DNA from: Pseudoalteromonas sp. '520P1 No. 423'
GTDB taxonomy: Bacteria; Pseudomonadota; Gammaproteobacteria; Enterobacterales; Alteromonadaceae
Direction: 5' to 3'
Assembly: GCF_001269985.1 (NCBI RefSeq)
Contig: NZ_BBZB01000002.1
Location: 930,001-994,000 of the forward strand
DNA: 64,000 nucleotides
Shown: positions 42,901 through 50,588 of the stretch, in pieces
Position numbering within the stretch: position 1 is the stretch's first letter
Layout of the letters: each line of letters opens with the position of its first letter
The notes under the pieces: generated by a model
The model's input: the letters and a program-made list of their open reading frames with translations, nothing else
The model's database searches: none
Told to the model about the DNA's origin: nothing
Translations under genes and position numbers: made by a program

Positions 42901-43864
42901 GAGCTGTATTGATGTATCAAAGAACACCAAGTTGACTCTTATTGCCCTTGAAAAGAACAAACTGACCGAAATTATTGGAATTAAAGAACTAAAATCGTTA
43001 ACTAATCTTTTCCTTAGTGATAACAAACTGATCAGTATTGATGTATCCTATAACAAAGAGTTGATGTTTCTTAGGCTTCAAAAGAACGAACTGACCGTTA
43101 TTAATGTTACCAAGAACATCGAGTTAATTGTGCTTAACATTCAAGAAAACAAACTGACCAGTATTGATTTAACTCATAATCAAAAGATACAAGGCTTATT
43201 AATTGGAGGATCAGATGTTGATTGTACAGGCAGTCCTTGCCCTATTAAAGTTAAACTCGACGAAAGTATTGACATTGCAGATGCTATTCTTAAGCAATGT
43301 GTGCTAAATACAGGCTCAGAATATGACTTAGTTTATGCAGTAGACCTAAAAATACTAAGTTGTACAGATAAATCTATAAAGTCCACAGAGGGTCTTGAAC
43401 TACTAATATCGTTAACTGAACTTAACCTTAGTAATAACAAACTGACCAATATTTATGGAATTGGTCGCCTAAAATCGTTAACTAAGCTTGACCTTCATAA
43501 GAACGAACTGAGCAGTATTGATGTTTCTTTCAACCCCGCGTTGACTTATCTTGACCTTCATGAGAACGAACTGAGCAGTATTAAGGTTTCCAGGGGCGAC
43601 TACTCCGAGTTGACTTATCTTGACCTTCATAAGAACGAACTGAGCAGTATTAATGTTTCCAGGCACAACGAGTTGACTTATCTTGACCTTAATGATAATG
43701 AACTTAGCAGAATTGATGTTTCCAGGAACACCGAGTTAATTAGGCTTTGGATTCAAGAAAACAAACTGACCAGTATTGATTTAACTTATAATCAAAAGAT
43801 AGAAAAGTTATTGATTGGATCAGATGTTAATTGTGAAGGCAGTGTTTGCAATAAAAGACCATAA
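36920..43864 (+). CDS. Giant lipoprotein of InlB-B-like and leucine-rich repeats
   Basis: A 2314-residue lipoprotein: signal peptide with lipobox LSGC (Cys22). Layout: four 72-residue beta repeats (about 40-325; YTVTAKSDGNGSITPPNVTV, EANEGFEIDEVSGCKGKLSG, two Cys per unit), a first leucine-rich block of about 21-22-residue units (IDVSKNTALTTLYLNDNELT), a degenerate repeat plus ten further 72-residue repeats (about 675-1475), and a long leucine-rich C-terminal half broken by Cys-containing capping segments (LKQCVLNTG...LSC.DKSIEST) that recur four times. The 72-residue unit resembles the divergent InlB B-repeat; the LRRs are of the internalin/Bacteroidetes type. It is likely a surface lipoprotein for adhesion or recognition. 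No homologous export genes adjoin it. Its flanks are IS6 remnants. Confidence 0.88.
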   Translation: MWCISKSKLLIILSFISILSGCGDDSDEKTITNKVNQTKEYNVTTQSDNNGSITPPNVTVEHGATTTFTVKGNEGFEIDEVSGCKGKLSGNLYTTAPVTTACSVDAKFKKIRYTVTAKSDGNGSITSPNVTVEHGATTTVTLEANEGFEIDEVSGCKGKLSGNRYTIAPVTTACSVDAKFKKIRYTVTAKSDGNGSITPPNVTVEHGATTTFTLEANEGFEIDKVSGCNGELSGNRYTTAPVTTACSVDAKFKKIRYTVTAKSDGNGSITLDNVTVEHGETTTFTVKANEWFEIDEVSGCKGKLSGNRYTTAPVTADCSVDAKFKKTKLTSINFKDDNLKQCVLNTGLEYIVGLKQLSCVDKFIESTVGIEQLTALTTLDLSDNQLADIDVSKNTALTTLDLSDNQLADIDVSKNTVLTTLYLNDNELTSIDGLEQLTKLTELSIIKNQLIDIDVSKNTALTRLYLYDNQLTSIDVSKNTALTTLYLNDNELTSIDVSKNTELIWLSLSYNNELNSIDGLEQLTKLTELSIIKNQLIDIDVSKNTALTRLYLYDNQLTSIDVSKNTALTTLYLNDNDLTDIDVSKNTALTRLYLYDNQLTSIDVSKNTALTTLYLSDNQLAYIDVSKNTALTTLYLIDNDLTGIDVSHNTALEEIYVQNNPLRSCISNGIEDCNYYTVTYKGDINGNITPSNVTIEPSATATVKVEPGETTTFTLEANEGFEIDEVSGCKGKLSGNLYTTAPVTTVCSVDAKFKKIRYTVTAKSDGNGSITPPNVTVEHGATTTFTLEANEGFEIDEVSGCKGKLSGNLYTTVPVTAACSVDAKFKKIRYTVTAKSDGNGSITPPNVTVEHGATTTFTLEANEGFEIDKVSGCKGKLSGNLYTTVPVTAACSVDAKFKKIRYTVTAKSDGNGSITPPNVTVEHGATTTFTLEANEGFEIDKVSGCKGKLSGNLYTTAPVTATCSVDAKFKKIRYTVTAKSDGNGSITPPNVTVEHGATTTFTLEANEGFEIDGVSGCKGKLSGNLYTTAPVTATCSVDAKFKKIRYTVTAKSDGNGSITPPNVTVEHGATTTFTLEANEGFEIDEVSGCKGKLSGNLYTTAPMTATCSVDAKFKKIRYTVTAKSDGNGNITPPNVTVKHGATTTFTLEANEGFEIDEVSGCKGKLSGNLYTTAPVTTVCSVDAKFKKIRYTVTAKSDGNGSITPPNVTVEHGATTTFTVKANEGFEIDEVSGCKGKLSGNLYTTVPVTAACSVDAKFKKIRYTVTAKSDGNGSITPPNVTVEHGATTTFTLEANEGFEIDKVSGCKGKLSGNLYTTVPVTTACSVDAKFKKIRYTVTAKSDGNGSITPPNVTVEHGATTTFTLEANEWFEIDKVSGCKGKLSGNLYTTAPVTTACSVDAKFKKIRYTVTAKSDGNGSITSPNVTVEHGATTTFTLEANEGFEIDEVSGCKGKLSGNLYTTAPVTATCSVDAKFKKTKLTSINFKDDNLKQCVQNTGIVYVVDLKKLSCIDKSIESTGGLELLKSLIYLNLSDNILSSIDGLKQLTALNELYLSGNQLKDIDVSKNTALNELYLSGNQLKDIDVSKNTALTTLDLGDNKLEDINVSNNKELTWLGLHQNKLKNINVSKNKELTSLYLHENELGVIDVSNNEKLKDLQLSHNKLKNINVSNNKELSYFDINHNELNEIDVSFNTKLERLGVLGNKLTKIDVRDNTNIDYFFIGSNVICRGDICPPGNRLKLTSITFDDKYLQECVEKTRVDYDLYYVEDLKILSCTDKSIESTVGLGKLYSLTSLELNRNKLTSIDGLEQLDRLTYLDLGNNELSSINGLEQLDRLTYLDIGDNKLSSIDGLEQLHRLTYLDISGNQLANIDVSYNTALNELNLSNNKLSRIVGLNELAILTKLNLSGNQLDNINVSYNTALNELNLSKNKFDNINVSYNTALNELNLCKNKPSSIVGLDQLAILTMLELSKNELTSIDVSNNKELTYLDIIDNKLSCIDVSKNTKLTLIALEKNKLTEIIGIKELKSLTNLFLSDNKLISIDVSYNKELMFLRLQKNELTVINVTKNIELIVLNIQENKLTSIDLTHNQKIQGLLIGGSDVDCTGSPCPIKVKLDESIDIADAILKQCVLNTGSEYDLVYAVDLKILSCTDKSIKSTEGLELLISLTELNLSNNKLTNIYGIGRLKSLTKLDLHKNELSSIDVSFNPALTYLDLHENELSSIKVSRGDYSELTYLDLHKNELSSINVSRHNELTYLDLNDNELSRIDVSRNTELIRLWIQENKLTSIDLTYNQKIEKLLIGSDVNCEGSVCNKRP
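37037..37900 (+). repeat. 216-bp coding repeat array, block 1 (4 copies)
   Basis: Units begin CGATACACAGTAACC at 37253, 37469 and 37685, preceded by a more diverged first unit. Units differ by few bases, mostly at the same positions. Confidence 0.9.
39188..41347 (+). repeat. 216-bp coding repeat array, block 2 (10 copies)
   Basis: Ten units in exact 216-base register from 39188 to 41347, nearly identical to one another and to block 1. A degenerate unit with an insertion precedes them (38941-39187). Both blocks are followed by the same segment AAGACTAAACTCACAAGTAT, so a larger unit (repeat block plus LRR start) appears duplicated. Confidence 0.92.
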
Positions 43865-43897
43865 AACTTTGATTTTAAGAGCGTTATTTTAAATAAA

Positions 43898-43921
43898 CGC
43901 GTGGGGAAACTGCCCCACGCG
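43898..43921 (+). terminator. Terminator of the giant lipoprotein gene
   Basis: CGCGTGGGG and CCCCACGCG form a 9-bp GC-rich stem with a 6-base loop, 34 bases after the stop. No long T-run follows. Confidence 0.65.
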
Positions 43922-44102
43922 AATATACAAACATATAGCGAACCAATGATAGAACACTTATAGCAACCAATAACACTTCAGACAAACCTAAATATTTATA
44001 TCGGGCATGGTTAACAGGACAACATGAAATGATTAACGAAAAGGGTGAATGCATGAATGACCGTAGAATGTCAGCATACATCAACCGAACGTTAAACCCA
44101 CG

Positions 44103-44878
44103 GGTTTGTCGCAAATTAATATTTATACGAGAGACGCCCTTACGCTAAATACAATTATTCTGAGAGCGCGTAAAAACGCTCAAAGGCAGTCTCCCCTTCA
44201 AGCTCTATTTGTCCTCTTTTGAGCATCGTCCACATTTCACGACCATGAAGACTTGCTTTTGCTCCTTCAACTTACTTCCAACCCAGTGCTTGACGTGTTT
44301 TTTGTTTCACCCATCGGTGACTCTGCTCCACAATATTGTTCAGATATTTTACGTCAATGAGCTCTATAAGTGACAGCATAAAATAGCCAGTGAGCCAAAG
44401 TTGTACATTCATCGCATCTACCACAACTTTCTCAGGGAGCCCATTTTGAGTTATCGCCTTATTTAAAAAGGCTTTGGCTGCTGCCTCATCTCGCTTATGA
44501 CTGAGATAATAATCAATCACATCACCAAATTTATCAACGGGTCGACAGTAATAAAGCCAATCACCTTTGGCTTTGATGTAGGTTACATCCATTCGCCATG
44601 AGCCTGACACCACTTTTTTCTTACGTCGTAGAGTATGCTCCAAAATAGGCGTGAATTTGATAACCCATCGGTTAATGGTTGCATGATCGACTTTCACGCC
44701 TCGTTCAAGTTGAATTTCTTCAATTTCACGATAACTGAGCTTGTAAGCGAGATAGTATCGAACAGTTTCGAGAATAACATCAAAAGGAAAATGGCAGCCG
44801 TTAAACATTTAATTTAGGTATATTGAATTAGAAAATAATAAAATGATAACTTAAACCTTTAATTTTTGCGACAGAACC
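44103..44878 (-). mobile_element. IS6-family element, decayed
   Basis: About 776 bases, the normal length for IS6. The right end carries TTTGCGACAGAACC (44865-44878); the left end is a damaged copy (GGTTTGTCGCAAA, two bases lost). The transposase gene inside is broken (see 44160-44808). Orientation is opposite to the remnant at 36400-36881. Confidence 0.85.
44160..44808 (-). pseudogene. IS6-family transposase, inactivated
   Basis: The frame from ATG 44808 (MFNGCHFPFDVILETVRYYL) contains the HTH (KLSYREIEEIQLERGVKVDH), WRMDVTYIKAKG with the first catalytic Asp, and VVVDAMNVQLWL, where 27 bases coding GGQSNHAAI-like residues, present in the other copy, are deleted between direct repeats GTAGATG. 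It stops early at 44272-44274, where TCA of the other copy is TAA (GGAAGTAAGTTG). The remaining C-terminus continues to about 44160. Confidence 0.85.
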
Positions 44879-44949
44879 TATTTTAGTGAATTGAGTTAAT
44901 TATCAAAAATAAACGCTATATAATGGATAAGCGTTTATTTATTAAGATG

Positions 44950-45411
44950 CTAAATACGTTTTACTAACATTGTATTACCTTCTACGGCAGTTATAATACA
45001 TTGTGTATTATCTTCAATCGTTTGGTCATCGCTGTCTAATCTAGCATTCCAATCAATACCCGAATAACGGATATGACCGGCTGTATGCGTGATTTTACCA
45101 ACGCTTGATACTTTTTTGCCTATCATGTCACTACTCGTGTCTCGACCGCCACCTATGTTTTGAAAATTCTTGAAAGGTTTCCATAATACTAATGTAATTA
45201 ACACGCTAAGGATACCTACTGTTAACACTTCGGTTTCCCAACCTGAAATTAAACCCAAGTGAACTAATACACCGGTTTTTAAACAGGCAATTGCAAAAAA
45301 TAACAAAGGACCACTCATACCTAACACTGATAGTTCAACTATAAAGCTTATACCTGCTAGTACATAAAAAAATTGAGCATGATGGGTAGTAAAATAATTA
45401 ATGATATCCAT
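44950..45411 (-). CDS. NfeD-family membrane protein
   Basis: A 153-residue protein with membrane segments in the first 80 residues (FFYVLAGISFIVELSVLGMS and two more) and a C-terminal OB-fold domain (DMIGKKVSSVGKITHTAGHI, RLDSDDQTIEDNTQCIITAV, LVKRI). NfeD proteins accompany SPFH proteins and probably shape membrane microdomains or their quality control. The gene follows the SPFH gene by 15 bases in the same operon. E. coli YbbK/YbbL-type pairs are similar. Confidence 0.88.
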   Translation of the reverse strand: MDIINYFTTHHAQFFYVLAGISFIVELSVLGMSGPLLFFAIACLKTGVLVHLGLISGWETEVLTVGILSVLITLVLWKPFKNFQNIGGGRDTSSDMIGKKVSSVGKITHTAGHIRYSGIDWNARLDSDDQTIEDNTQCIITAVEGNTMLVKRI

Positions 45412-45426
45412 AAGTATCCTATTTAA

Positions 45427-46413
45427 TTATTGTTGTTCTGAATTTAGTAATTTTAGTGAGCTTGAAACTGCAATTGCTTGTGCAACTGTATTCGCAATAT
45501 TTTCACCTGTTTTACCATCAGTTAATACAACTGTGCTTTCGGCTGCAATTGCTTTGTGGGCTGCAATTGTATCTTGTGCAAGTGTTAAAGTAACAGCTGC
45601 TTGACCTTCATGAGTATCTGCTGCGTTACCTACAGTTGTTAATGCTGAAGCTTCTGCGTTAGCTACTAAACGGATCGCTTCAGCTTTACCCGTGGCTTCT
45701 AAAATTTGCTTTTCTTTTTCTGCTTCAGCATTAAGAACTTGTTCTGCTTTTGACGCTTCTGCATCTAATACTCTTGCTGCCTTTAAACCTTCTGCCTCTG
45801 TAATAGCTGCAGTTTTGACTCCTTCAGCTGTCAGTATAACAGAGCGCTTTTCACGTTCTGCTGTCATTTGCTTTTCCATATCTTCACGAATACTTTGCGG
45901 TGGGCTGATGTCTCTAATTTCGTAACGGGTCACCATCACACCCCAAGGTGCTGTCGCTTCTGTCATAGCAGCTAAAATTGTTGCGTTTATGGTATCTCTG
46001 GATTGAAAACACTCATCAAGTTCCATAGAACCAATAGCATTACGCATTGTTGTCATCGCCAATTGTGTGACAGACATTTTATAATCAGTGACATTATTGG
46101 TCGCAGCTGCAGCATCAGTTACTTTCATAAATAAAATACCATCAAGCTCTAATGAGATATTATCTTTAGTGATAGCCGATTGAGAAGAGATATCTAATGA
46201 TTGTTCTTTTAGGTTACGATCTGCTGCGACTGATTGAATAAAAGGGATGATAAAATTTAAACCTGCAGATAAGGTTTTATCATATTTACCTAGTGTATAA
46301 ATTACATAACCTCTATTTTGAGGCACAAAATAAATGCCTTTTTTTAAGGTGTAAATTAAAACTATAGTGATCCATAAAACCGGATTGGCTAGTAAAGGGA
46401 TAAATGCTTCCAT
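45427..46413 (-). CDS. SPFH/stomatin-family protein (QmcA-like)
   Basis: A 328-residue inner-membrane protein: N-terminal membrane segment (PVLWITIVLIYTLKKGIYFV), SPFH domain (FVPQNRGYVIYTLGKYDKTL, LNFIIPFIQSVAADRNLKEQ, TTMRNAIGSMELDECFQSRD), then an Ala/Glu-rich coiled coil (TAAITEAEGLKAARVLDAEA and after) and a Ser/Leu tail. Members oligomerise into membrane scaffolds that regulate FtsH-type proteases or organise lipid domains. Paired with the NfeD gene. Confidence 0.93.
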   Translation of the reverse strand: MEAFIPLLANPVLWITIVLIYTLKKGIYFVPQNRGYVIYTLGKYDKTLSAGLNFIIPFIQSVAADRNLKEQSLDISSQSAITKDNISLELDGILFMKVTDAAAATNNVTDYKMSVTQLAMTTMRNAIGSMELDECFQSRDTINATILAAMTEATAPWGVMVTRYEIRDISPPQSIREDMEKQMTAEREKRSVILTAEGVKTAAITEAEGLKAARVLDAEASKAEQVLNAEAEKEKQILEATGKAEAIRLVANAEASALTTVGNAADTHEGQAAVTLTLAQDTIAAHKAIAAESTVVLTDGKTGENIANTVAQAIAVSSSLKLLNSEQQ

Positions 46414-46932
46414 AATATGTAAATTCCTATTTAATAATTATTATCGTCAAACAGTATCATAAAAAGGGTCAAGACAGTCACTTTAAAATGTAACTTCCTG
46501 CATTATTGATTATTAGCTGCTCATAATTCAAACAAAAAATAAATGATACTTTATTTGTTATTCAAACTTAATTAAGAATTGTTATGAAATACATCAAAAT
46601 TTTAATTTTCTTTACTTTTAAATTTTTTACCTCGTGTATAAATTGCTAGGGGAGATAAGACAACAGCATAAAAAATTAATGCTATCTGTATTATTTTCCT
46701 CAAATTGATAATGGTAGAGTTAACATACCTAATAAATATTATAGCGGAAAATCAATTATTGCAATCAGTTAGGGCGCTGTTAATGTCTAGATAAAATGGG
46801 TGATAGGGCTGAACCTTTTAGTGTTCAAACAGCATAATTAACCCATACCTATTTAATCTATTATAAATTTGCAAAAAAAGATAACTAAACTACAGTTAAT
46901 GGCAATTATGTACGCAAAAGGATTTGTAGAAT
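46414..46932. other. Gene-free stretch between SPFH and CheY-like genes
   Basis: This 519-base divergent region holds the promoters of both genes. No ORF, tRNA or strong hairpin is seen. Confidence 0.5.
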
Positions 46933-47304
46933 ATGAAGATCTTAGTTGTTGATGACATGGCTTCTATGCGTCATGTGATATTACATATGCTGCGCGATTT
47001 AGGTCATGTAGATTGTGATGAAGCTATTGATGGTTTACAAGCTTTATCGCTGTTGTATAAAAATCATTATGACTTGCTGATCACAGATTTACATATGCCA
47101 AAATTAGATGGCAAACAATTGCTTGAGAAAGTCCGCTCGGAATCTGAATTATCAAAAATTCCTGTATTAATGATATCAACTGAAGATGAATGTAGTAAAA
47201 TAAAAGAAATCATAGCAGCAAAAGTTACTGGTTTTATTGTAAAGCCATTTAATTACAATACATTAGAAAAGAAAATTCATAAGATTGACAAGTGTATTGT
47301 TTAA
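46933..47304 (+). CDS. CheY-like stand-alone response regulator
   Basis: A 123-residue receiver domain with all key residues: acidic pair Asp7/Asp8 (ILVVDDMASMRHVI), phosphoacceptor Asp52 (LLITDLHMPKLDG), Thr/Ser83 region (MISTEDE) and Lys104 (FIVKPFNYNT). It lacks an output domain, so it acts by protein binding, as CheY does. DDMASMRHVILHMLRDLGH is the CheY form of helix 1. No histidine kinase or other chemotaxis gene is adjacent. Its stop codon directly abuts the stop of the convergent hydroxylase gene. Confidence 0.92.
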   Translation: MKILVVDDMASMRHVILHMLRDLGHVDCDEAIDGLQALSLLYKNHYDLLITDLHMPKLDGKQLLEKVRSESELSKIPVLMISTEDECSKIKEIIAAKVTGFIVKPFNYNTLEKKIHKIDKCIV

Positions 47305-48300
47305 TTATTTTTTTATTTTTAAAGACTTAAATGCTTTAGAAAAAGGTTTTAAATAAATAGCTATAATACTGTCGTGACCAGCATCATATTTACCTACGCC
47401 TATAGATATTTTTCCTGCAGCTGATGCTTTTATCAGTGTACCAAATAAACGATCCCAAATAGCAAGTGCTGAACCCAAATTTCTGTCAAAATGAATTGGA
47501 TTATTACTATGATGTACTTGATGTTGAGCAGGGCTGATGAACACAGATTCTAATGTATCACCCCAACTTAACCAAACATGCGAATGACGTAAATTTGAAC
47601 CAAAGAAATTAAAAATAAAGACAAATAAATTTGCACCTAAAACATCATACATGCTTAATGTAGCACCAAATAAATAATAGCCTACGCCAACAACTATTCC
47701 TTGAACTATCGCCATTCTACAAGCATAAAAATAGCTTTCGACTGGGTGTGAACGATATATCGTAAAAGGTGTTAATACTTTTGCAGAGTGGTGTACCTTG
47801 TGAAATTCCCATAAAAAAGGCACTTTATGCAAAATCCAATGTAATAAAAAACGCGTGAAATCATCAACTAAAAATAAAGCGGTGGTAAATATAGCGACTA
47901 TTTGCCAATGTGCTAAAACATAAGGTTCAAAATTTCCGAAACTTGTTTCTAAAAAACCAGATAAACCCAGTGCTATTGGTACCATAGTTAACACTATAGG
48001 CCCAAATAAAAATGCTTTTAATACTTTATTTAAAACCCAAAGTTTATAATCTTGTTTTGCGCTATCGTGTAACCAAATATTTTTTGGAAATAGAAATTTA
48101 AAAAACGCAGGTAAAGATTTTGTATTAGAAACTTTAATAAAGACCGGAAGTGATAATGCTATTGCTGAAATTAAATATACACCAAATATGCGTTTATTTG
48201 CATCAGTCAAATATAAAGGTAGCTCCAATAAACTTTTTGATAGGATATCTAACACAACTTTCTCGATTAAATTGAATAAGTAACAAACCAAGTCCAACAT
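47305..48300 (-). CDS. Sterol desaturase / fatty acid hydroxylase family protein
   Basis: A 331-residue membrane di-iron enzyme. His motifs: LLHWILHKVPFLWEFHKVHH (HxxxH and HxxHH) and later AQHQVHHSNNPIHFDRN (HxxHH), in the order of this superfamily; several hydrophobic segments surround them. Bacterial members hydroxylate or desaturate lipids, carotenoids or hopanoid-like substrates; the substrate is unknown. A strong terminator at 48329-48354 separates it from the TonB receptor upstream, so it probably has its own promoter. Convergent and abutting the CheY-like gene with no spacer. Confidence 0.9.
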   Translation of the reverse strand: MLDLVCYLFNLIEKVVLDILSKSLLELPLYLTDANKRIFGVYLISAIALSLPVFIKVSNTKSLPAFFKFLFPKNIWLHDSAKQDYKLWVLNKVLKAFLFGPIVLTMVPIALGLSGFLETSFGNFEPYVLAHWQIVAIFTTALFLVDDFTRFLLHWILHKVPFLWEFHKVHHSAKVLTPFTIYRSHPVESYFYACRMAIVQGIVVGVGYYLFGATLSMYDVLGANLFVFIFNFFGSNLRHSHVWLSWGDTLESVFISPAQHQVHHSNNPIHFDRNLGSALAIWDRLFGTLIKASAAGKISIGVGKYDAGHDSIIAIYLKPFSKAFKSLKIKK

Positions 48301-48328
48301 TAAAATTTAAACTTGCATGATTTAAATT

Positions 48329-48354
48329 AAAAAGACAGCGAAAGCTGCCTTTTT
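48329..48354. terminator. Terminator of the iron operon
   Basis: AAAAAGACAGC (48329-48339), GAAA loop, GCTGCCTTTTT (48344-48354): a strong bidirectional hairpin with a tetraloop, downstream of the minus-strand TonB receptor. Confidence 0.85.
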
Positions 48355-48380
48355 AATTTATCAGCTTTATAAATTATCAG

Positions 48381-50573
48381 CTAAAACTGATATTTATAAC
48401 CAATAGACATCAATCTTGGTTTACCAGGACGAACACCATAAGGTCTATGACTCACAATTGAAGCTTCATCTGTTAAGTTATCAATTTTACCATAGATACG
48501 ACCATAATCACCTAACTCATAACTTGCAGATAAATCTAATATAGTTGTACCTTCAGTGCGGTTAACAGTGTCATCACTTCTATCACCAGCGCTTGATAAC
48601 ATTTCACCTACAAATTTAACTGCCAAATTTACTTGCCAATTACTATTATCAAGTCCAATATTTAAAGTTGCTTGGTGCTCAGCCAAATCTGGTAATTCAT
48701 CACCGACCATAACATGACCCCAAGGCTCAAACTCAGAAACAAACTCTTCCTTAAATTCACTTTGTGTATAGGTATAAACTAAACCTACAGGTATATCTAT
48801 ACTAGAGTTTAGAGTGAATGAATGATTTAACTGATTTTCTAATCCATAAACAACAGCTTTACCACCGTTGAATTCTTGGTCTAATTCACCCGAACAGTTA
48901 GATTGTGAACAGCTGCCTTTAAGGTTGTCATAATCATTATAAAAAGCAACAACTTCTAATTGAGTATTATTGTTATTATAACGACCACCGAATTCATAGT
49001 TTATACTTTTTTCAACTTCTATTTCTGCTCCTTGTTTAGGACTACTTGGTGAAAATCCTTGATAAACACCCGCTAACAAACCTGCGTTTTCAGATAGTTT
49101 ATAAAAACCACTTAATCCAGGTAATAAAATACTGGTCGTTTTGTCTTGCCAATCATCTGTTTTAACTTTGTCATTGTAGTGCATATCCATATACTCACTA
49201 CGTAAACCTGCAGATAAAGTTAACTTATCTATTGTGATGCTATCTTCTACATAAATAGAAAGGGCTTTTGTTGACTCAATATTATGTGAAGTATCATAAG
49301 CAGAACCTTCATTAAACACTGCCGTACCATCTTGCATACTGTAGATTTCTTCAAAGTGACTACGGTTTATCTCATCTTCATGCAAACGCACACCAACAGA
49401 GATGTCATGCTCTAAATCAAAAAGTTTAACAGCATAATCAGCGTTAAGTTGAATGCCTTGTGACACATAAGATCTATCATTAGTGCCCATAATTAAAAAC
49501 GTATTGTTACCACCGCCGTTTTGATTAGAGTTTTCTTGACCTGATATTACATTATACTCACGCTCATTATCATCTGGGTTAGCTAGGATTTCAGACAAAC
49601 TTATATTTGTGTTTGTTAAACCATTTAGCTTTTTCCATGCTCTTTGATATTCATTTCTGTAAATTCGCGTAGTAAAACTAAAGTCATCATTATGAATATT
49701 ATGAGTAAACATAATTTGTTTATGTTCTGTATCCATTTTTGCTGGCTGACTAGCTGCATATCTGCGATATGGATTTATTTCGAAATCTTCATCAGTTAAA
49801 CCAAGGTATGTCTCATTTGATATTTCATCTGCGTAAGATAATTTAAGCTCAACCGTTTGATCAAACTTGTTACCCGCTATCAAGTAATTAACTTTGACTA
49901 AAAAGTCATTTTTTTCAAAACCAGTATTGCCACCACCATCTAAATCTTTAAAACCATCAGCCTCTAAATGAACGGCTTCAAATAAAGTACCTAAATTATC
50001 ATGAGTTTCACCAAAGTAGGCATGCGCCTTAGCATAACCTTCAGTACCTAGAGCTAAATCTAATCCGCCTTCATTATGAATGGGTATTTGTCTGGTCACT
50101 AAATTTAAAGTGCCCGCAACAGTTTGCGGACCATGTTTGATTGCAGATGGGCCTTTGAATACTTCTACCGCTGTCATACGGGTCGTAATTGGGAAGTAAT
50201 AAGCTGCAGGGGCTGAGTAGGGCGCCGGGCCAATTAAAATACCATCTTCTAGTATTGTAATTTTTTTACTACGTTCCGGATTTACACCACGAAAGCCTAT
50301 ATTAGGTCTTAAACCAAAACCGTCTTCTTCACGAATATTTACACCTGGCACTGATGCTAATATTCGATGGATATCATCATACTCATGTTTTTCAAGTTCA
50401 AGCTCTGTTAATAAAGTTGAAGATCCAGATTCAGTTCTTAACTTATCACCATGACTTAGAATCTGCATATGTTCTATTGCTTTATTCTTTACATCATCTG
50501 TTGTATCGCCAGCAATTGCAGCAAGCGGATTAATTAAGGTTGCGACTGATAATGCTAATAATGTTTTTTTCAT
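48381..50573 (-). CDS. TonB-dependent receptor, FecA-like
   Basis: Outer-membrane active transporter of 730 residues: signal peptide (KKTLLALSVATLINPLAAIA), plug domain (IHRILASVPGVNIREEDGFG, NIGFRGVNPERSKKITILED, VEVFKGPSAIKHGPQTVAGT) and a 22-strand barrel ending in SIGYKYQF. The RPNIGFRGVNPERS and GPQTVAGTLNLVTR forms are those of FecA/iron-citrate-type receptors. It follows the imelysin gene by 15 bases in an operon behind a Fur box, so an iron chelate is the likely ligand, though a citrate specificity is inference. Confidence 0.93.
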   Translation of the reverse strand: MKKTLLALSVATLINPLAAIAGDTTDDVKNKAIEHMQILSHGDKLRTESGSSTLLTELELEKHEYDDIHRILASVPGVNIREEDGFGLRPNIGFRGVNPERSKKITILEDGILIGPAPYSAPAAYYFPITTRMTAVEVFKGPSAIKHGPQTVAGTLNLVTRQIPIHNEGGLDLALGTEGYAKAHAYFGETHDNLGTLFEAVHLEADGFKDLDGGGNTGFEKNDFLVKVNYLIAGNKFDQTVELKLSYADEISNETYLGLTDEDFEINPYRRYAASQPAKMDTEHKQIMFTHNIHNDDFSFTTRIYRNEYQRAWKKLNGLTNTNISLSEILANPDDNEREYNVISGQENSNQNGGGNNTFLIMGTNDRSYVSQGIQLNADYAVKLFDLEHDISVGVRLHEDEINRSHFEEIYSMQDGTAVFNEGSAYDTSHNIESTKALSIYVEDSITIDKLTLSAGLRSEYMDMHYNDKVKTDDWQDKTTSILLPGLSGFYKLSENAGLLAGVYQGFSPSSPKQGAEIEVEKSINYEFGGRYNNNNTQLEVVAFYNDYDNLKGSCSQSNCSGELDQEFNGGKAVVYGLENQLNHSFTLNSSIDIPVGLVYTYTQSEFKEEFVSEFEPWGHVMVGDELPDLAEHQATLNIGLDNSNWQVNLAVKFVGEMLSSAGDRSDDTVNRTEGTTILDLSASYELGDYGRIYGKIDNLTDEASIVSHRPYGVRPGKPRLMSIGYKYQF

Positions 50574-50588
50574 TTTGGATACCTTTGA

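Noticed and set aside
44272..44808. Functional IS6 transposase
   Set aside because: Compared with the second copy it lacks nine codons near the second catalytic Asp and has a premature stop.
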